A DNA stretch of 64,000 nucleotides from Nocardia paucivorans NBRC 100373. GTDB taxonomy: Bacteria > Actinomycetota > Actinomycetes > Mycobacteriales > Mycobacteriaceae. Positions within the stretch are counted from its first letter, which is position 1, and each line of letters starts with the position of its first letter. The DNA is taken from contig NZ_BAGE01000041.1 in NCBI RefSeq assembly GCF_000308675.1, positions 372,001-436,000 on the forward strand. Reading direction: 5' to 3'. Positions 42,079-52,170 of the stretch are shown one piece after another. Made by a program: the position numbers and the translations under genes. The notes under the pieces were generated by a model. It had not been told where the DNA came from and searched no databases. It saw only the letters and a list, made by a program, of their open reading frames with translations.

Positions 42079-42834
42079 ATGGGCACGACCCACACCGCTA
42101 CGCTCACTCCGGTGTTCGATTCCCCACTCCCGGCGGTTCTCGTCGCCCTGCCCGGCAGCGGCTCCGACGCGTATTTCGTCCGACAGTCCTTCGCCGCGGC
42201 CTGTATCGCGCGCGGAATCGAATTCATCGCCGTCGAGCCCGATCCGACCGCCGTCGTCGCCGGTTATCGGGCAGCTCTCGACGATGCCGCCTCCCGGGGA
42301 CCGGTCCTGGTGGCGGGTATTTCCCTGGGCGCCGCGGTGGCCTTGGACTGGGCGCATCGGCGACCCGACGCCGCCGTGGGGGTCGTCGCCGCCCTACCGG
42401 CGTGGACGGGAGCGAATACCGCCGACTGTCCCGCCGCGCTCAGCGCCGCGACCACCGCGGCCCAACTGCGCGCCGAGGGGCTGGAACCGGTGCTCGAGCG
42501 GATGCGGGTCGGCAGCCCGCCCTGGTTGGCCGAGGCGCTCACCCGGTCGTGGCGCGCGCACGGGCCACTGCTGCCCGACGCGTTGGAGGAGGCGGCGCAG
42601 TACAAGTGGCCGGACGCCGGACAACTGGAGACATTGCCCGTTCCCATGGCGGTGATCACCGCCGTCGACGATCCGGTGCACCCGGTCGCGGTGGCCCGGG
42701 AATGGGCCCACCGCGCGCCGCGCGCGACCCTGATCGAGATCACGCTCGACGAGCTGGGCGCCGATCCGGCCGTATTGGGCCACACCGGACTGCGAGTTTT
42801 CGATCGGCGGGACCGCGAGCCCGGCGGCGCCTGA
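42079..42834 (+). CDS. Small alpha/beta hydrolase (Rv2695-like)
   Basis: A 251-residue protein. The nucleophile elbow is GISLGAAVAL (Ser near residue 82); AVLVALPGSGSDAYF holds the oxyanion-type loop and VITAVDDPVHPVAVA the acid; the His is probably in LGHTGLRVF. A dienelactone hydrolase-like, cytosolic enzyme with unknown substrate. It is the only plus-strand gene between two minus-strand operons, as in mycobacteria. Confidence 0.8.
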   Translation: MGTTHTATLTPVFDSPLPAVLVALPGSGSDAYFVRQSFAAACIARGIEFIAVEPDPTAVVAGYRAALDDAASRGPVLVAGISLGAAVALDWAHRRPDAAVGVVAALPAWTGANTADCPAALSAATTAAQLRAEGLEPVLERMRVGSPPWLAEALTRSWRAHGPLLPDALEEAAQYKWPDAGQLETLPVPMAVITAVDDPVHPVAVAREWAHRAPRATLIEITLDELGADPAVLGHTGLRVFDRRDREPGGA

Positions 42835-42859
42835 TCGCCGGTGCCTCGCGGCCGCCGGC

Positions 42860-43855
42860 TCAGCTCCGACGCAGCTGCTGCATCGCCGAGCCCTCGGCAC
42901 CGCGACGTGGTTGCCGGGGCTGCGGGGGTGTGAGCACCGATCCGGGGGACGCGGTGCGGGCCGCCGCGGCCTGTTGTACCGCGGCCTGCGCCGCCGCGGC
43001 CTGTTGCGCCGCCAGTATCTGCTGCTGATGGGCAGCGGCCAACTGGTCGGCGAGCTCCTGTGGCAACACCACCGGTAGCGGTTCGCGGACCGGGAGCGCC
43101 TCGGTGCCGCGCCGGACGACGGTTTCGTTCAGGACCGCACGCGCCGCCACGACCAACGGGCTGTCCGCGTCGACGGCGCCGGCCGGCCCGGCGGCCACCA
43201 GGCGCAGCATCCACCGCGGACCGTCGACGCCGATGAACCGCAGATCGGCGTCAGCGGTGTTCGCGAACAGTTCCCGACCCCACGGCCCCTTCTCGACGGA
43301 TACCCGCGCCCCCTCCTTGCGCAGGGATTCCGCCAGGTCGGCGGCCACCGTCCGCCATTGCCCGCCGGATTTCGGCGCGGCATACGCGGCCACGGTGATC
43401 CGGCCGTGTTCGGTGGCGAGATGCACCGCCTGCGGGGTGCCCTGGGGGGTCATCTCGACCTGCAACTGGCCGCCCGGCGGCACCGGAATGATCACCGAAC
43501 CCAGATCCAGGCGCTGATCGACGATCTTCTCGAGGACATCGGCCACATCGTCGTAGTCGTAGGGCCCACGCCGCTGCGGTTCGGTGTCGGGATCGTAGAC
43601 ATCGGCCTCGTCGATATCGATATCGTCGTAGTCGTACAGCGGCTCGTCGGGGTCGCCGTAGTCGCCCTCGGCGTACCCGGTGTCGTCGTACTCCTCGGCG
43701 CACTCCCCCGTGTCGTAGTCCTGTCGGTGATAGCCGCCGGTGTCGTACTCGTCGTAGTCCGCCTCGTATTCGGCGTACTCGTCCGCCCCGTACCGGGAGT
43801 CGGCCTCGGGTCCGCGTCTACCGCGGGATTTGCGTCGCCCGAACATCCCCGTCAT
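42860..43855 (-). CDS. DUF3710 family protein with acidic Tyr/Asp-rich N-terminus
   Basis: A 331-residue protein. Residues 20-105 are extremely rich in Asp, Glu and Tyr (repeats such as [16 protein letters not shown] and [16 protein letters not shown]). The conserved DUF3710 core follows ([78 protein letters not shown]). The C-terminus is Ala/Gln-rich. Function unknown (Rv2696c-like). Its start overlaps the dut stop (ATGA), so it is coupled to dut. Confidence 0.85.
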   Translation of the reverse strand: MTGMFGRRKSRGRRGPEADSRYGADEYAEYEADYDEYDTGGYHRQDYDTGECAEEYDDTGYAEGDYGDPDEPLYDYDDIDIDEADVYDPDTEPQRRGPYDYDDVADVLEKIVDQRLDLGSVIIPVPPGGQLQVEMTPQGTPQAVHLATEHGRITVAAYAAPKSGGQWRTVAADLAESLRKEGARVSVEKGPWGRELFANTADADLRFIGVDGPRWMLRLVAAGPAGAVDADSPLVVAARAVLNETVVRRGTEALPVREPLPVVLPQELADQLAAAHQQQILAAQQAAAAQAAVQQAAAARTASPGSVLTPPQPRQPRRGAEGSAMQQLRRS

Positions 43856-44346
43856 ACCTCCTTGCCGCGCGGGCCTGCCGCGCCGCCGCGAGTCAGACTC
43901 GCGTGACCTCCGCTGGAGCCGTATCCGCCGGTGCCGCGGTCGGACTCGTCGAGCCGGTCGACCTCCACGAAGTCCACCAACTCCACCCGCTGCACCAGCA
44001 GTTGCGCGATACGGTCGCCGCGCCGCAACTCGATCGGCGTGCGCGGATCGTGATTGATCAGGCACACCTTGATCTCACCGCGATACCCCGCATCGATGGT
44101 TCCCGGCGTGTTCACCACCGACAGACCGGTCTTGGCCGCCAGACCCGAACGCGGGTGCACCAGTCCGACGGTGCCCACCGGCAGGGCTACGGCGATACCG
44201 GTGCCGACCAGCACCCGCTCCCCCGGTTCCAGGATGACGTCTTCGGTGGTGCACAGATCCACACCCGCGTCGCCGTCATGGGCACGCGTCGGCATCGGTA
44301 TGCCGGGATCCAACCGCAACAGGGGAATGGGTGAAAGTGCGCTCAC
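43852..44346 (-). CDS. dut: dUTP diphosphatase
   Basis: A 164-residue trimeric dUTPase hydrolysing dUTP to dUMP. All five motifs are seen: [35 protein letters not shown] and the C-terminal [11 protein letters not shown] that closes over the active site. The start is a GTG. The gene is coupled to the DUF3710 gene by a 4-bp overlap, as in mycobacteria. Confidence 0.97.
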   Translation of the reverse strand: MSALSPIPLLRLDPGIPMPTRAHDGDAGVDLCTTEDVILEPGERVLVGTGIAVALPVGTVGLVHPRSGLAAKTGLSVVNTPGTIDAGYRGEIKVCLINHDPRTPIELRRGDRIAQLLVQRVELVDFVEVDRLDESDRGTGGYGSSGGHASLTRGGAAGPRGKEV

Positions 44347-44398
44347 GTCCGATCAGCCTACGCGCAGCGACCGGGCGTTCGTCGCCTAGTGTTGAGTC

Positions 44399-44914
44399 GT
44401 GTCCGACCAGCCTCGACCCACCGATGCCGAACACCGCACCCAGCCGGAAAAGCCCTACTACAGCGAACGGCTGTGGGTGCCGTGGTGGTGGTGGCCACCG
44501 GCCTTCGCGGTCACCGCTCTGCTCGCTGCCGAGATCCATATGGGGGCGCCGGGTCTACGGGCCTGGTTGCCGTATGTCCTGTTGTTCCCGATCCCGGTCT
44601 GGGTGCTGTTGTGGTTGAGCCGACACCGGATCGAAGTCGCGCCGGATGCGTCCGGTACGCCGGAATTGCGGGTGGACCGGGCCCATCTGCCGGTTACCTT
44701 CGTATCCCGCGCGACCACGGTGGCGCCGACGGCCAAGAGTGCGGCATTGGGTCGCCAGCTCGATCCCGCCGCGTATGTGCAGCATCGGCCGTGGGTCGGC
44801 GCCATGGTGCTGCTGGTCCTGGACGACCCGGACGACCCGACGCCGTACTGGTTGATCAGTACGCGTCGACCCGAACGAGTCCTGGCCGCGCTCGGTCTGC
44901 CGAGCGCGGAATGA
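44399..44914 (+). CDS. DUF3093 membrane protein
   Basis: A 171-residue protein. YYSERLWVPWWWWPPAFAVT and GLRAWLPYVLLFPIPVWVLL are two membrane helices; the remaining 100 residues form a PH-like domain (RHRIEVAPDASGTPELRVDR, PYWLISTRRPERVLAAL). Typical actinobacterial DUF3093 (Rv2698), function unknown. TAGTGT lies 6 nt before the GTG start, so it is probably leaderless. Confidence 0.87.
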   Translation: MSDQPRPTDAEHRTQPEKPYYSERLWVPWWWWPPAFAVTALLAAEIHMGAPGLRAWLPYVLLFPIPVWVLLWLSRHRIEVAPDASGTPELRVDRAHLPVTFVSRATTVAPTAKSAALGRQLDPAAYVQHRPWVGAMVLLVLDDPDDPTPYWLISTRRPERVLAALGLPSAE

Positions 44915-44926
44915 TCTGTGGGCCGC

Positions 44927-45229
44927 TCAGGCCGCACAGTCCATGCAGATCATCTGCCCGCCCTTGTCGCTGGCCAGCCTGCTGCGGTGGTGCACGAGGA
45001 AGCAGCTGGAACAGGTGAACTCGTCCGCCTGCTTCGGGATCACTCGAACCGTCAGCACCTCTTCGGACAGGTCCGCGCCGGGGAGCTCGAACGACTCCGC
45101 GGTATCGGATTCGTCGATGTCCACGACGGCGGACTGGGCCTCGTTGCGTCGGGCCTTCAGCTCCTCGAGCGAATCCTCCGAGACATCGTCGGTGTCGGTC
45201 CGCCGTGGTGCGTCATAGTCGGTTGCCAT
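44927..45229 (-). CDS. DUF4193 zinc-ribbon-like protein
   Basis: A 100-residue protein. An acidic N-terminal half is followed by RVIPKQADEFTCSSCFLVHH and ICMDCAA, four cysteines that fit a zinc ribbon. The DUF4193 family (Rv2699c-like) is universal in mycobacteria and relatives; function unknown. ATG has GAGGGGAA 7 nt upstream. Confidence 0.9.
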   Translation of the reverse strand: MATDYDAPRRTDTDDVSEDSLEELKARRNEAQSAVVDIDESDTAESFELPGADLSEEVLTVRVIPKQADEFTCSSCFLVHHRSRLASDKGGQMICMDCAA

Positions 45230-45599
45230 GTCGTATTCCCCTCGTTCTTACTCCGTATATCCCGGATCGGCCGCGCCGTCGACATCGACTGCGCGTACCA
45301 CCCCGCCGGTGGTGCACATCACACGAGTACCGGTCGTCTATCAGCACGGATCCACCTTTCCCGTACCCGATAGCGTTCGGTCAACGCACGACATGCCCTG
45401 CTTGTTCCCGCGACCGAGCACCGCATTACTCGCCGATGTTTCGATCTGGGCGGCCAGACAATAGCGGACGAAAGGACAAAAAGGGCAACCGAAACTCAGA
45501 TGTGTCGTAACCGACGGTCAATCGACACCGATATCGACACGCTTCGATACAGCGGGTGTCCATCGCATCGCAATGGACACATTTACGTAGAGTGAGCGA
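45230..45599. other. Divergent promoter region between DUF4193 gene and cei
   Basis: 370 bp without a gene. TAGAGT (45588-45593) is 6 nt before the cei GTG and is the likely -10 of a leaderless cei transcript. Nothing else is recognised. Confidence 0.55.
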
Positions 45600-46280
45600 G
45601 TGGTTTCACTGATCACCGAAGGCAGTGCGACGGACGAGCAGGGCCGTCCCTTCATCCGCCGACGAATGCGGCCGTGGTTGATCTTGATCGCGGTGCTCGC
45701 CCTGGTCTGCGCCCTCGTCTGGATCAAGGCGCTCACCACCGCGGACGACGGTTATGCTCCGATGAGTTGCAATTCACCCAGCCCGGCGACCGATCCGGAC
45801 GCTCAACCCCAGCCCGAGCTCGGTCAGCGCGTGGGCACAAACCGGCTCCAGGACGTGGAACCCGCACCGTTGGCCGAAACGAAAGTGCGTGTCCTCAACG
45901 CCAACAATCAGCGCGGTCAGGCCGCCCATGTCGCGGCCCAGCTCGGCGACCTCGGTTTCGGCAGTGTGCCCGGAGACCCGTACGGCAACGATCCGATATA
46001 CGCCAACGGCGATCTGGAATGCACCGGTCAGATCCGGTACGGAGTGAACGGCCGGCCGGCCGCCGCAGCCGTTCAGCTGGCCGTTCCGTGCGCGGAACTG
46101 ATCGAGGACAAGCGCGAGGACACCTCGGTGGATCTCGTGCTCGGGTCCCTGTTCGGCGGTGATGTCCGGCCCAACAACGATGCCGCGGAGGTGCTGCGGT
46201 CGTTGAAGAACCCGGTCACCGGCAATAGCCCGGCCATCGATCCCGACCTGCTCGCCGCAGCGCGACACGCGCGCTGCTGA
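45600..46280 (+). CDS. cei: Envelope integrity protein Cei
   Basis: A 226-residue protein. One N-terminal membrane helix (RPWLILIAVLALVCALVWI, about residues 24-44) anchors an outer domain of the LytR_C type (TKVRVLNANNQRGQAAHVAA, QLGDLGFGSVPGDPYGNDP, RYGVNGRPAAAAVQLAVPCA). In mycobacteria Cei supports envelope integrity and virulence (Rv2700). It faces suhB across a strong terminator. Confidence 0.9.
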   Translation: MVSLITEGSATDEQGRPFIRRRMRPWLILIAVLALVCALVWIKALTTADDGYAPMSCNSPSPATDPDAQPQPELGQRVGTNRLQDVEPAPLAETKVRVLNANNQRGQAAHVAAQLGDLGFGSVPGDPYGNDPIYANGDLECTGQIRYGVNGRPAAAAVQLAVPCAELIEDKREDTSVDLVLGSLFGGDVRPNNDAAEVLRSLKNPVTGNSPAIDPDLLAAARHARC

Positions 46281-46296
46281 CCGCACCGAGCGAAGC

Positions 46297-46338
46297 GACC
46301 GGTCCCGGCGGGCCCCGAAACGCCCGCCGGGACCGGTC
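46297..46338. terminator. Bidirectional 17-bp hairpin between cei and suhB
   Basis: Arms 46297-46313 and 46322-46338 (core CCGGTCCCGGCGGGC) are perfectly complementary with an 8-nt loop; the right arm touches the suhB stop. Confidence 0.85.
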
Positions 46339-47238
46339 TCAGGACTGCGGGATCGGCTCGCTCACCCCCAGACGGTCGAACAGCTCGAGCAGTTCGGCGC
46401 CGATCCCCGGCGCCGCGGCCACCACCAACGCCCCGGTCGAACCGGAAGTATCGGCCGCCGGCAGGTGTACTATCGCCCCTGCCTCCGTGGCGATCAATGC
46501 CCCCGCCGCCCAGTCCCACGGGTTCAGACCGTGCTCGTAGTGGGCGTCGACCCGGCCCTCGGCGACCATGCACAGATCCAGCGCCGCCGCCCCGATCCGG
46601 CGGATATCGCGGATATGCGGCATCAGTTCCGCGACCAGCGCCGCCTGCCGGGTCCGACGTGCGGCGTCATAGCCGAAACCGGTGGCGATCAAGGCCATTC
46701 GCACCGATCGCACCGAGGTACAGCGCAGTGGGACGACGGTCCCGTCCGGTTCGATTCGTTGCGCACCCATCCCGAGCGCCGCGCGATAGGTCACGGCCGC
46801 GGCGACATCGACGACCGCGCCCGCCACGGACCGTCCCCCACGCAGCGCGGCAACCGATACCGCGTAGGCGGGAATGCCGTAGAGGAAGTTCACCGTCCCG
46901 TCGATCGGGTCCACCACCCAGACCACCGTGTCGTCGCCGGCCGCGTCCGGATCCCCGCCGCCTTCCTCGCCGAGGATGTGGTCGTCCGGACGCAGACGGG
47001 CCAGTTCGTCGCGGATGAGCTGCTCGGTCTCGGTGTCCACGACGGTCACCGGATCGGTCGGGGTGCTCTTGACGCGGACCGCCCCGTCGGCGGAACCCGA
47101 CGCGCCGAACACCTCGGGACGGCGGGCCCGCACATGGGCGGCGGCGGTTTCGGCCAAATACACCGCGAGCCGACGGAGTTCGGCCGCGTCGGCGGGGGTG
47201 GGGTCCGCGATGGAGGCATGGGCACTGGAGCGGGTCAT
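46339..47238 (-). CDS. suhB: Inositol monophosphatase family protein SuhB
   Basis: A 299-residue Mg2+/Li+-dependent phosphatase. Metal-binding motifs: HILGEEGGGDPD (Glu), VWVVDPIDGTVNFLYGIPAY (Asp-Pro-Ile-Asp-Gly) and HGLNPWDWAAGALI (Trp-Asp). It would supply free inositol for phosphatidylinositol and mycothiol. The start at 47238 is preferred; an in-frame ATG 21 nt upstream is possible. Matches Rv2701c. Confidence 0.93.
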   Translation of the reverse strand: MTRSSAHASIADPTPADAAELRRLAVYLAETAAAHVRARRPEVFGASGSADGAVRVKSTPTDPVTVVDTETEQLIRDELARLRPDDHILGEEGGGDPDAAGDDTVVWVVDPIDGTVNFLYGIPAYAVSVAALRGGRSVAGAVVDVAAAVTYRAALGMGAQRIEPDGTVVPLRCTSVRSVRMALIATGFGYDAARRTRQAALVAELMPHIRDIRRIGAAALDLCMVAEGRVDAHYEHGLNPWDWAAGALIATEAGAIVHLPAADTSGSTGALVVAAAPGIGAELLELFDRLGVSEPIPQS

Positions 47239-47504
47239 CGATTCCGACACAGGGCCCATCGCAGCACAGATCCTGCGAGCCGGGCCACAGCCGACGCGCA
47301 TTAGTCTTGTCGTGCACGACACACAGCGGCCGACCGCTCGCCACTCGAAGGCGGCGTCACGGCAGGTCGATGCAGGGCAGCGAGGCCACGGTTCGGGTAC
47401 GGCCGTGACGGGGTATTTCTCTCGCGCCCGGCGGCCGTCGTGAAGCCCGGTACGCCGTGTGGATACCAGCCAGATCAGCCTGCACAGGGAACGAGGGAAT
47501 CGTC

Positions 47505-48263
47505 ATGTCCGGTCGGGGGCACGCATTCGGGATCGACATCGGAGGCAGCGGCGTCAAGGGCGCCGCGGTGGACCTGGCCACCGGCGAACTCTTACACGAA
47601 CGCATCAAGATCGCCACCCCGCAACCCGCGACCCCCGATGCCGTGGCCGATACGGTGGCGCAGCTGGTGGCCCGGGCGGGGTGGGACGGACCGGTCGGAA
47701 TCACCCTGCCGTGTGTCGTACTCGACGGAATCGCGCAGACCGCGGCCAATGTGGACCCGGCCTGGGTCGGCACCGATGCCCGCACCCTGTTCTCCAAGGC
47801 CCTCGACGGCCGTCGGGTGACCGTGCTCAACGACGCCGACGCCGCAGGGTTGGCCGAAGACCACTACGGCGCGGCCCGAGAGTTCGAGGGTCTGGTGCTG
47901 TTGTTGACCTTCGGGACCGGGATCGGTTCGGCGCTGCTGCACAACGGCGCGCTGGTCCCCAACAGCGAACTCGGCCACCTGGAAGTGGGTGGGATGGAGG
48001 CCGAGCACCAGGCCGCGGCCTCGATCAAGGATCGTGACGGCCTGTCCTACCCGGAATGGGCGCAACGGGTGAGTACCGTGCTGATCAGCCTGGAAAACCT
48101 GTTCTGGCCGGCGGTCTTCGTCGCGGGCGGTGGGATCAGCCGGGAAGCGGATCGGTGGATACCTCTGCTGACCAACCGAACACCGGTTATCCCGGCCGTT
48201 CTACGGAACACCGCGGGTATCGTGGGCGCGGCCATGGCCATCGATGCCGGAATCGCACCCTGA
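47505..48263 (+). CDS. ppgK: Polyphosphate glucokinase
   Basis: A 252-residue ROK-family kinase that phosphorylates glucose with polyphosphate or ATP. Seen: [17 protein letters not shown] (phosphate 1 loop), the catalytic Asp in [35 protein letters not shown] (phosphate 2), and [22 protein letters not shown] 47505 has GAGGGAA upstream. The 265 bp before it hold no gene. Confidence 0.94.
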   Translation: MSGRGHAFGIDIGGSGVKGAAVDLATGELLHERIKIATPQPATPDAVADTVAQLVARAGWDGPVGITLPCVVLDGIAQTAANVDPAWVGTDARTLFSKALDGRRVTVLNDADAAGLAEDHYGAAREFEGLVLLLTFGTGIGSALLHNGALVPNSELGHLEVGGMEAEHQAAASIKDRDGLSYPEWAQRVSTVLISLENLFWPAVFVAGGGISREADRWIPLLTNRTPVIPAVLRNTAGIVGAAMAIDAGIAP

Positions 48264-48433
48264 AGTTGCACGCCACGCGGACAAGGGCACACTGATTGGA
48301 TCGTTACAATGGAACTGCCCGGCGGTGAGCCGGAGACCCCCGACCGGCGCAGGGCCGGTGTAACCCGACAGACCGCTCCGCCGGAAACCTACTCTGGCGT
48401 GACGCCGCACGAGACCGTCACGAAAGGGCGTAC

Positions 48434-49798
48434 GTGGTAGCCACGAATACCCGTCAGACAGCCGATTCGGCCGACGCCGACACCCCCGAAGTCCCCGCGC
48501 GTCCGGCCCGCAAGACCGCCGCCAAGAAGGCCCCGGCCAAGAAGGCCACGGCGAAGAAGGCGACGGCCAAGAAGGCTGCCGCCAAGAAGGCCCCGGCCAA
48601 GAAGACCGCGGCCAAGAAGGCGACCACCAAGAAGGCGGCGGGCAGCGAACCCACCGACGAGCCGCTCGACGACGAATCGCTGGATCTCGAGGATCTCGGC
48701 GATCTGGAGGTGTCCGAGGACGACCTCACCGCAGAGGGCGATGACCTCGTCGAGGATGTCGCCGAGGAGGAAGCCGACGAGGAACCCAGCGCGGCGGACA
48801 AGGCCTCCGGTGATTTCGTCTGGGACGAGGAGGAGTCCGAGGCGCTGCGTCAGGCGCGTAAGGACGCCGAACTCACCGCCTCGGCCGACTCGGTACGCGC
48901 CTACCTCAAGCAGATCGGCAAGGTCGCGCTGCTCAATGCCGAGGAGGAGGTCGAACTCGCCAAGCGGATCGAGGCCGGTCTCTACGCGGCGGAGAAGATG
49001 CGCGAGTTCGCCGAATCCGGTGAGAAGCTGCCGGTGTCGGTACGCCGCGACTACAACTGGATCATCCGCGACGGCAACCGTGCCAAGAACCACCTCCTCG
49101 AGGCGAACCTCCGTCTGGTGGTCTCCCTCGCCAAGCGTTATACCGGCCGCGGAATGGCATTCCTGGATCTCATCCAAGAGGGCAATCTGGGTCTGATCCG
49201 CGCTGTGGAGAAGTTCGACTACACCAAGGGCTACAAGTTCTCCACCTACGCCACCTGGTGGATCCGGCAGGCCATCACCCGCGCCATGGCCGACCAGGCC
49301 CGCACCATCCGTATTCCGGTGCACATGGTCGAGGTGATCAACAAGCTCGGTCGTATCCAGCGTGAGCTGCTCCAGGATCTGGGCCGCGAGCCCACCCCGG
49401 AGGAACTGGCCAAGGAAATGGACATCACGCCGGAGAAGGTCCTCGAGATCCAGCAGTACGCGCGTGAGCCGATCTCCCTCGATCAGACCATCGGCGACGA
49501 GGGCGACAGCCAGCTCGGTGATTTCATCGAGGACTCGGAGGCCGTGGTCGCGGTCGACGCGGTGAGCTTCACCCTGCTGCAGGATCAACTGCAATCGGTG
49601 TTGGAGACCCTGTCCGAGCGTGAGGCGGGTGTGGTGCGGCTGCGGTTCGGTCTCACCGACGGCCAGCCGCGCACCCTCGACGAGATCGGTCAGGTCTACG
49701 GCGTCACCCGCGAACGTATCCGGCAGATCGAGTCCAAGACCATGAGCAAGCTGCGCCACCCCAGCCGCTCGCAGGTGCTCCGCGACTACCTGGACTGA
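48434..49798 (+). CDS. sigA: Primary RNA polymerase sigma factor SigA
   Basis: A 454-residue protein. Residues 25-75 are a lysine/alanine repeat tail ([14 protein letters not shown] units), followed by an acidic stretch (75-140). Region 1.2 begins at [20 protein letters not shown]; region 2 shows [20 protein letters not shown] and [20 protein letters not shown] (-10 reading); region 3 [19 protein letters not shown]; region 4 [20 protein letters not shown] (-35 HTH). Essential housekeeping factor. The GTG start follows AAAGGGC. TACTCT at 48390-48395 is a plausible -10 box. Confidence 0.98.
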   Translation: MVATNTRQTADSADADTPEVPARPARKTAAKKAPAKKATAKKATAKKAAAKKAPAKKTAAKKATTKKAAGSEPTDEPLDDESLDLEDLGDLEVSEDDLTAEGDDLVEDVAEEEADEEPSAADKASGDFVWDEEESEALRQARKDAELTASADSVRAYLKQIGKVALLNAEEEVELAKRIEAGLYAAEKMREFAESGEKLPVSVRRDYNWIIRDGNRAKNHLLEANLRLVVSLAKRYTGRGMAFLDLIQEGNLGLIRAVEKFDYTKGYKFSTYATWWIRQAITRAMADQARTIRIPVHMVEVINKLGRIQRELLQDLGREPTPEELAKEMDITPEKVLEIQQYAREPISLDQTIGDEGDSQLGDFIEDSEAVVAVDAVSFTLLQDQLQSVLETLSEREAGVVRLRFGLTDGQPRTLDEIGQVYGVTRERIRQIESKTMSKLRHPSRSQVLRDYLD

Positions 49799-49820
49799 CG
49801 GTCACCCGACCTGTCGACAC

Positions 49821-49857
49821 CATCTCGGCCCCCGGACACGGTCCGGGGGCCGAGATG
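49821..49857 (+). terminator. sigA terminator (bidirectional hairpin)
   Basis: CATCTCGGCCCCCGGAC and GTCCGGGGGCCGAGATG form a perfect 17-bp stem with loop ACG, between sigA and the convergent eutC. Confidence 0.9.
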
Positions 49858-49876
49858 TTCGAGACGGCGGTTTCGC

Positions 49877-50752
49877 CTATATCCGGTTCGATTCGACCGC
49901 CCGCCGGACCGCTTCCCGTTCCGTATCACCGGATACGGGCTTCGACCGAGCCTCGGCTTCCAGGGCCGCGTCACGGGAGGTGTCCTTCAGGTCCACTCCG
50001 GAACGCCCGAGCCGGCGGGCACCGTCGACCAGGCCCGCCACCACCGCCGCGGCATGCGCATAGCCGAGTCCGTCGGGCGGATGGATATTGGACACGCAGT
50101 TGCGTTCGGCGTCGGTACGTCCCGGCCGGGGATGATGGGTGAGATAGATCCCCAGACTGTCGGCGACCGACAGACCCGGACGTTCCCCGATCAATACCAG
50201 CGCTGTCGAAACTCCCAGCGCGGCGCCGACATGATCGCCCAGCGCCACCCGCGCCTGGGTGGCGATCACCGGCGGTGCCATGGTGTACCGCGGGCGCAGA
50301 ACATCTATCAACGCGGCCAGCATCCCCGGCGCGTGCTCGGCCACCGCCCGGGCCGACAGGCCGTCGGCGAGAACGAAACCGATATCCGCACCGATATGCG
50401 ACAGGCCCGGTATCGCCTCCGACCGCCCGGGTTCGCTCGACCACGCCGATTCGGGTATCCGTCCCAGGTCCGGGCGCCGCAGATATTCGGCGCGGTCCCG
50501 CGCCCGACTGCGGACCACGATCGGCACCCCGATCCCCAGCGCGGCGACCCGTTCGGACAGCGCGTCGACCTCCAAGGGAGCGTGTACCGCGTCGCGGGCC
50601 GCGGCATGCGCGGCCCGGAACTCCAGCACCCGCGCGGTGGGCAGCGCGTCCCCGGCCCGTCCCAGACCGATCCGGGCCCGGGTGGCGGTCCGCAGTCGAG
50701 CCCAGAACTGTTCGGTATCGGTGGTTTCGGGCGGACGCGCATCGCCGCTCAT
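49877..50752 (-). CDS. eutC: Ethanolamine ammonia-lyase small subunit
   Basis: A 291-residue protein. RARIGLGRAGDALPTARVLEF is the family N-terminal signature; LSHIGADIGFVLADGLSARA, PPVIATQARVALGDHVG, LVLIGERPGLSVADSLGIYL and RNCVSNIHPPDGLGYAHAA complete the cobalamin-binding subunit. With EutB it converts ethanolamine to acetaldehyde and ammonia using adenosylcobalamin. ATG overlaps the eutB stop by 4 bp. A final 60 residues are charged and variable. Confidence 0.95.
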   Translation of the reverse strand: MSGDARPPETTDTEQFWARLRTATRARIGLGRAGDALPTARVLEFRAAHAAARDAVHAPLEVDALSERVAALGIGVPIVVRSRARDRAEYLRRPDLGRIPESAWSSEPGRSEAIPGLSHIGADIGFVLADGLSARAVAEHAPGMLAALIDVLRPRYTMAPPVIATQARVALGDHVGAALGVSTALVLIGERPGLSVADSLGIYLTHHPRPGRTDAERNCVSNIHPPDGLGYAHAAAVVAGLVDGARRLGRSGVDLKDTSRDAALEAEARSKPVSGDTEREAVRRAVESNRI

Positions 50753-52170
50753 ACCGCCCCCGTCAGGGCGCGCAGCGGGGAGCTCACCGGCGGTACCGGC
50801 AGTACCCGGCCGGTGGTGTCGAGCATGCCGAGCCGTTCCAACCAGGCCGCGAATTCGGGCGCCGGACGCAGCCCCAACACCCGACGCGCGTACAACGCGT
50901 CGTGGAAACTCAGACTCTGGTAGCCGAGCATCACATCGTCGGCTCCCGGCACGGTGATGACGAACGCGCAACCGGCCGCACCGAGCAGCGTCAGCAATGT
51001 GTCCATATCGTCCTGGTCGGCCTCGGCGTGATTGGTGTAGCAGACGTCCACCCCCATGGGCAGGCCGAGCAGTTTGCCGCAGAAGTGGTCCTCCAGCCCG
51101 GCCCGGATGATCTGTTTGCCGTCGTACAGGTATTCCGGGCCGATGAATCCGACCACCGTATTCACCAGCAGCGGTTCCAGTTCCCGGGCCACCGCGTAGG
51201 CACGGGCCTCCAGGGTCTGCTGATCCACCGGTGCGCCGCCGGTGCCCAGGTGGGCGTGCGCCGACAGCGCCGACCCCTGCCCGGTCTCCAGGTACATCAC
51301 ATTGTCGCCCACCGTGCCGCGCCGCAGCGACCGGCCCGCGTCGTTCGCTTCCCGCAGCAGCGCCAGATTCACCCCGAACGCCGCGTTCGCACCCTCGGTC
51401 CCCGCGACGGACTGGAAGACCAGATCCACCGGAGCGCCCGCCTCGATGAGACCGAGGGTGGTGGTCACATGGGACAGCACACATGACTGCGCGGGGATGT
51501 CGAAGCGGGTACGTACCTCGTCGAGCAGCTCGAGTAGGTCGGCTCCGGCCCGCGGGGAATCGGTCGCCGGGTTGATACCGATCACCGCGTCACCACAGCC
51601 CAACAGCAACCCGTCCAGGACCGCCGCGGCGATTCCCCGCGGATCGTCGGTCGGATGGTTGGGTTGCAGTCGAGTGGCGAGTGTTCCCGGGGTGCCGATG
51701 GTGGTGCGAAACGCGGCATGTACCCGCGCGGCCCGGGCGACGGCGACGAGATCCTGATTACGCATGATCTTGCTGACGGCGGCGACCATTTCCGGGGTGA
51801 GCCCGCCGGCCACGGCACCGAGCGTATCGGCGGGATCGATGCCGCCCTCACCCGCGGCGACCGAGAGCAGCCAGTCCCGCAACCCGCCCACCGTGAGATG
51901 GGCGATCGGCGCGAAAGCGGTTCGGTCGTGGGTGTCGATGATCAGGCGGGTGACCTCGTCGGTTTCGTACGGCACCACGGGGTCGTCCAGGAACTCCGTC
52001 AGCGGCACATCGGCCAACGCCCATTGCGCGACGGCCCGCTGCGCGTCGGTGGCCGCCGCGCAGCCGGCGAGTTCGTCACCGCTACGCCGTGGGCTCGCCT
52101 TGGCCAGGAGATCGACCAGTCCGTCGAATCGATAGGAGGTACCGCCCAGCCGCTGGGTGTAACTCCTCAT
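50749..52170 (-). CDS. eutB: Ethanolamine ammonia-lyase large subunit
   Basis: A 473-residue TIM-barrel catalytic subunit. Seen: LLAKASPRRSGDELAGCAAA (N-terminal signature), LQPNHPTDDPRGIAAAVLDG, GCGDAVIGINPATDS, FQSVAGTEGANAAFGVNLAL, MYLETGQGSALSAHAHLG, and VDVCYTNHAEADQDDMDTLL. Length is normal. Both ends overlap neighbours by ATGA, showing a tight permease-eutB-eutC operon. No other eut genes or shell proteins are in the window. Confidence 0.96.
   Translation of the reverse strand: MRSYTQRLGGTSYRFDGLVDLLAKASPRRSGDELAGCAAATDAQRAVAQWALADVPLTEFLDDPVVPYETDEVTRLIIDTHDRTAFAPIAHLTVGGLRDWLLSVAAGEGGIDPADTLGAVAGGLTPEMVAAVSKIMRNQDLVAVARAARVHAAFRTTIGTPGTLATRLQPNHPTDDPRGIAAAVLDGLLLGCGDAVIGINPATDSPRAGADLLELLDEVRTRFDIPAQSCVLSHVTTTLGLIEAGAPVDLVFQSVAGTEGANAAFGVNLALLREANDAGRSLRRGTVGDNVMYLETGQGSALSAHAHLGTGGAPVDQQTLEARAYAVARELEPLLVNTVVGFIGPEYLYDGKQIIRAGLEDHFCGKLLGLPMGVDVCYTNHAEADQDDMDTLLTLLGAAGCAFVITVPGADDVMLGYQSLSFHDALYARRVLGLRPAPEFAAWLERLGMLDTTGRVLPVPPVSSPLRALTGAV

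Noticed and set aside
48500-48650. DNA-level repeats at the start of sigA
   Set aside because: They encode the known lysine/alanine-rich N-terminal tail of actinobacterial SigA and need no separate explanation.
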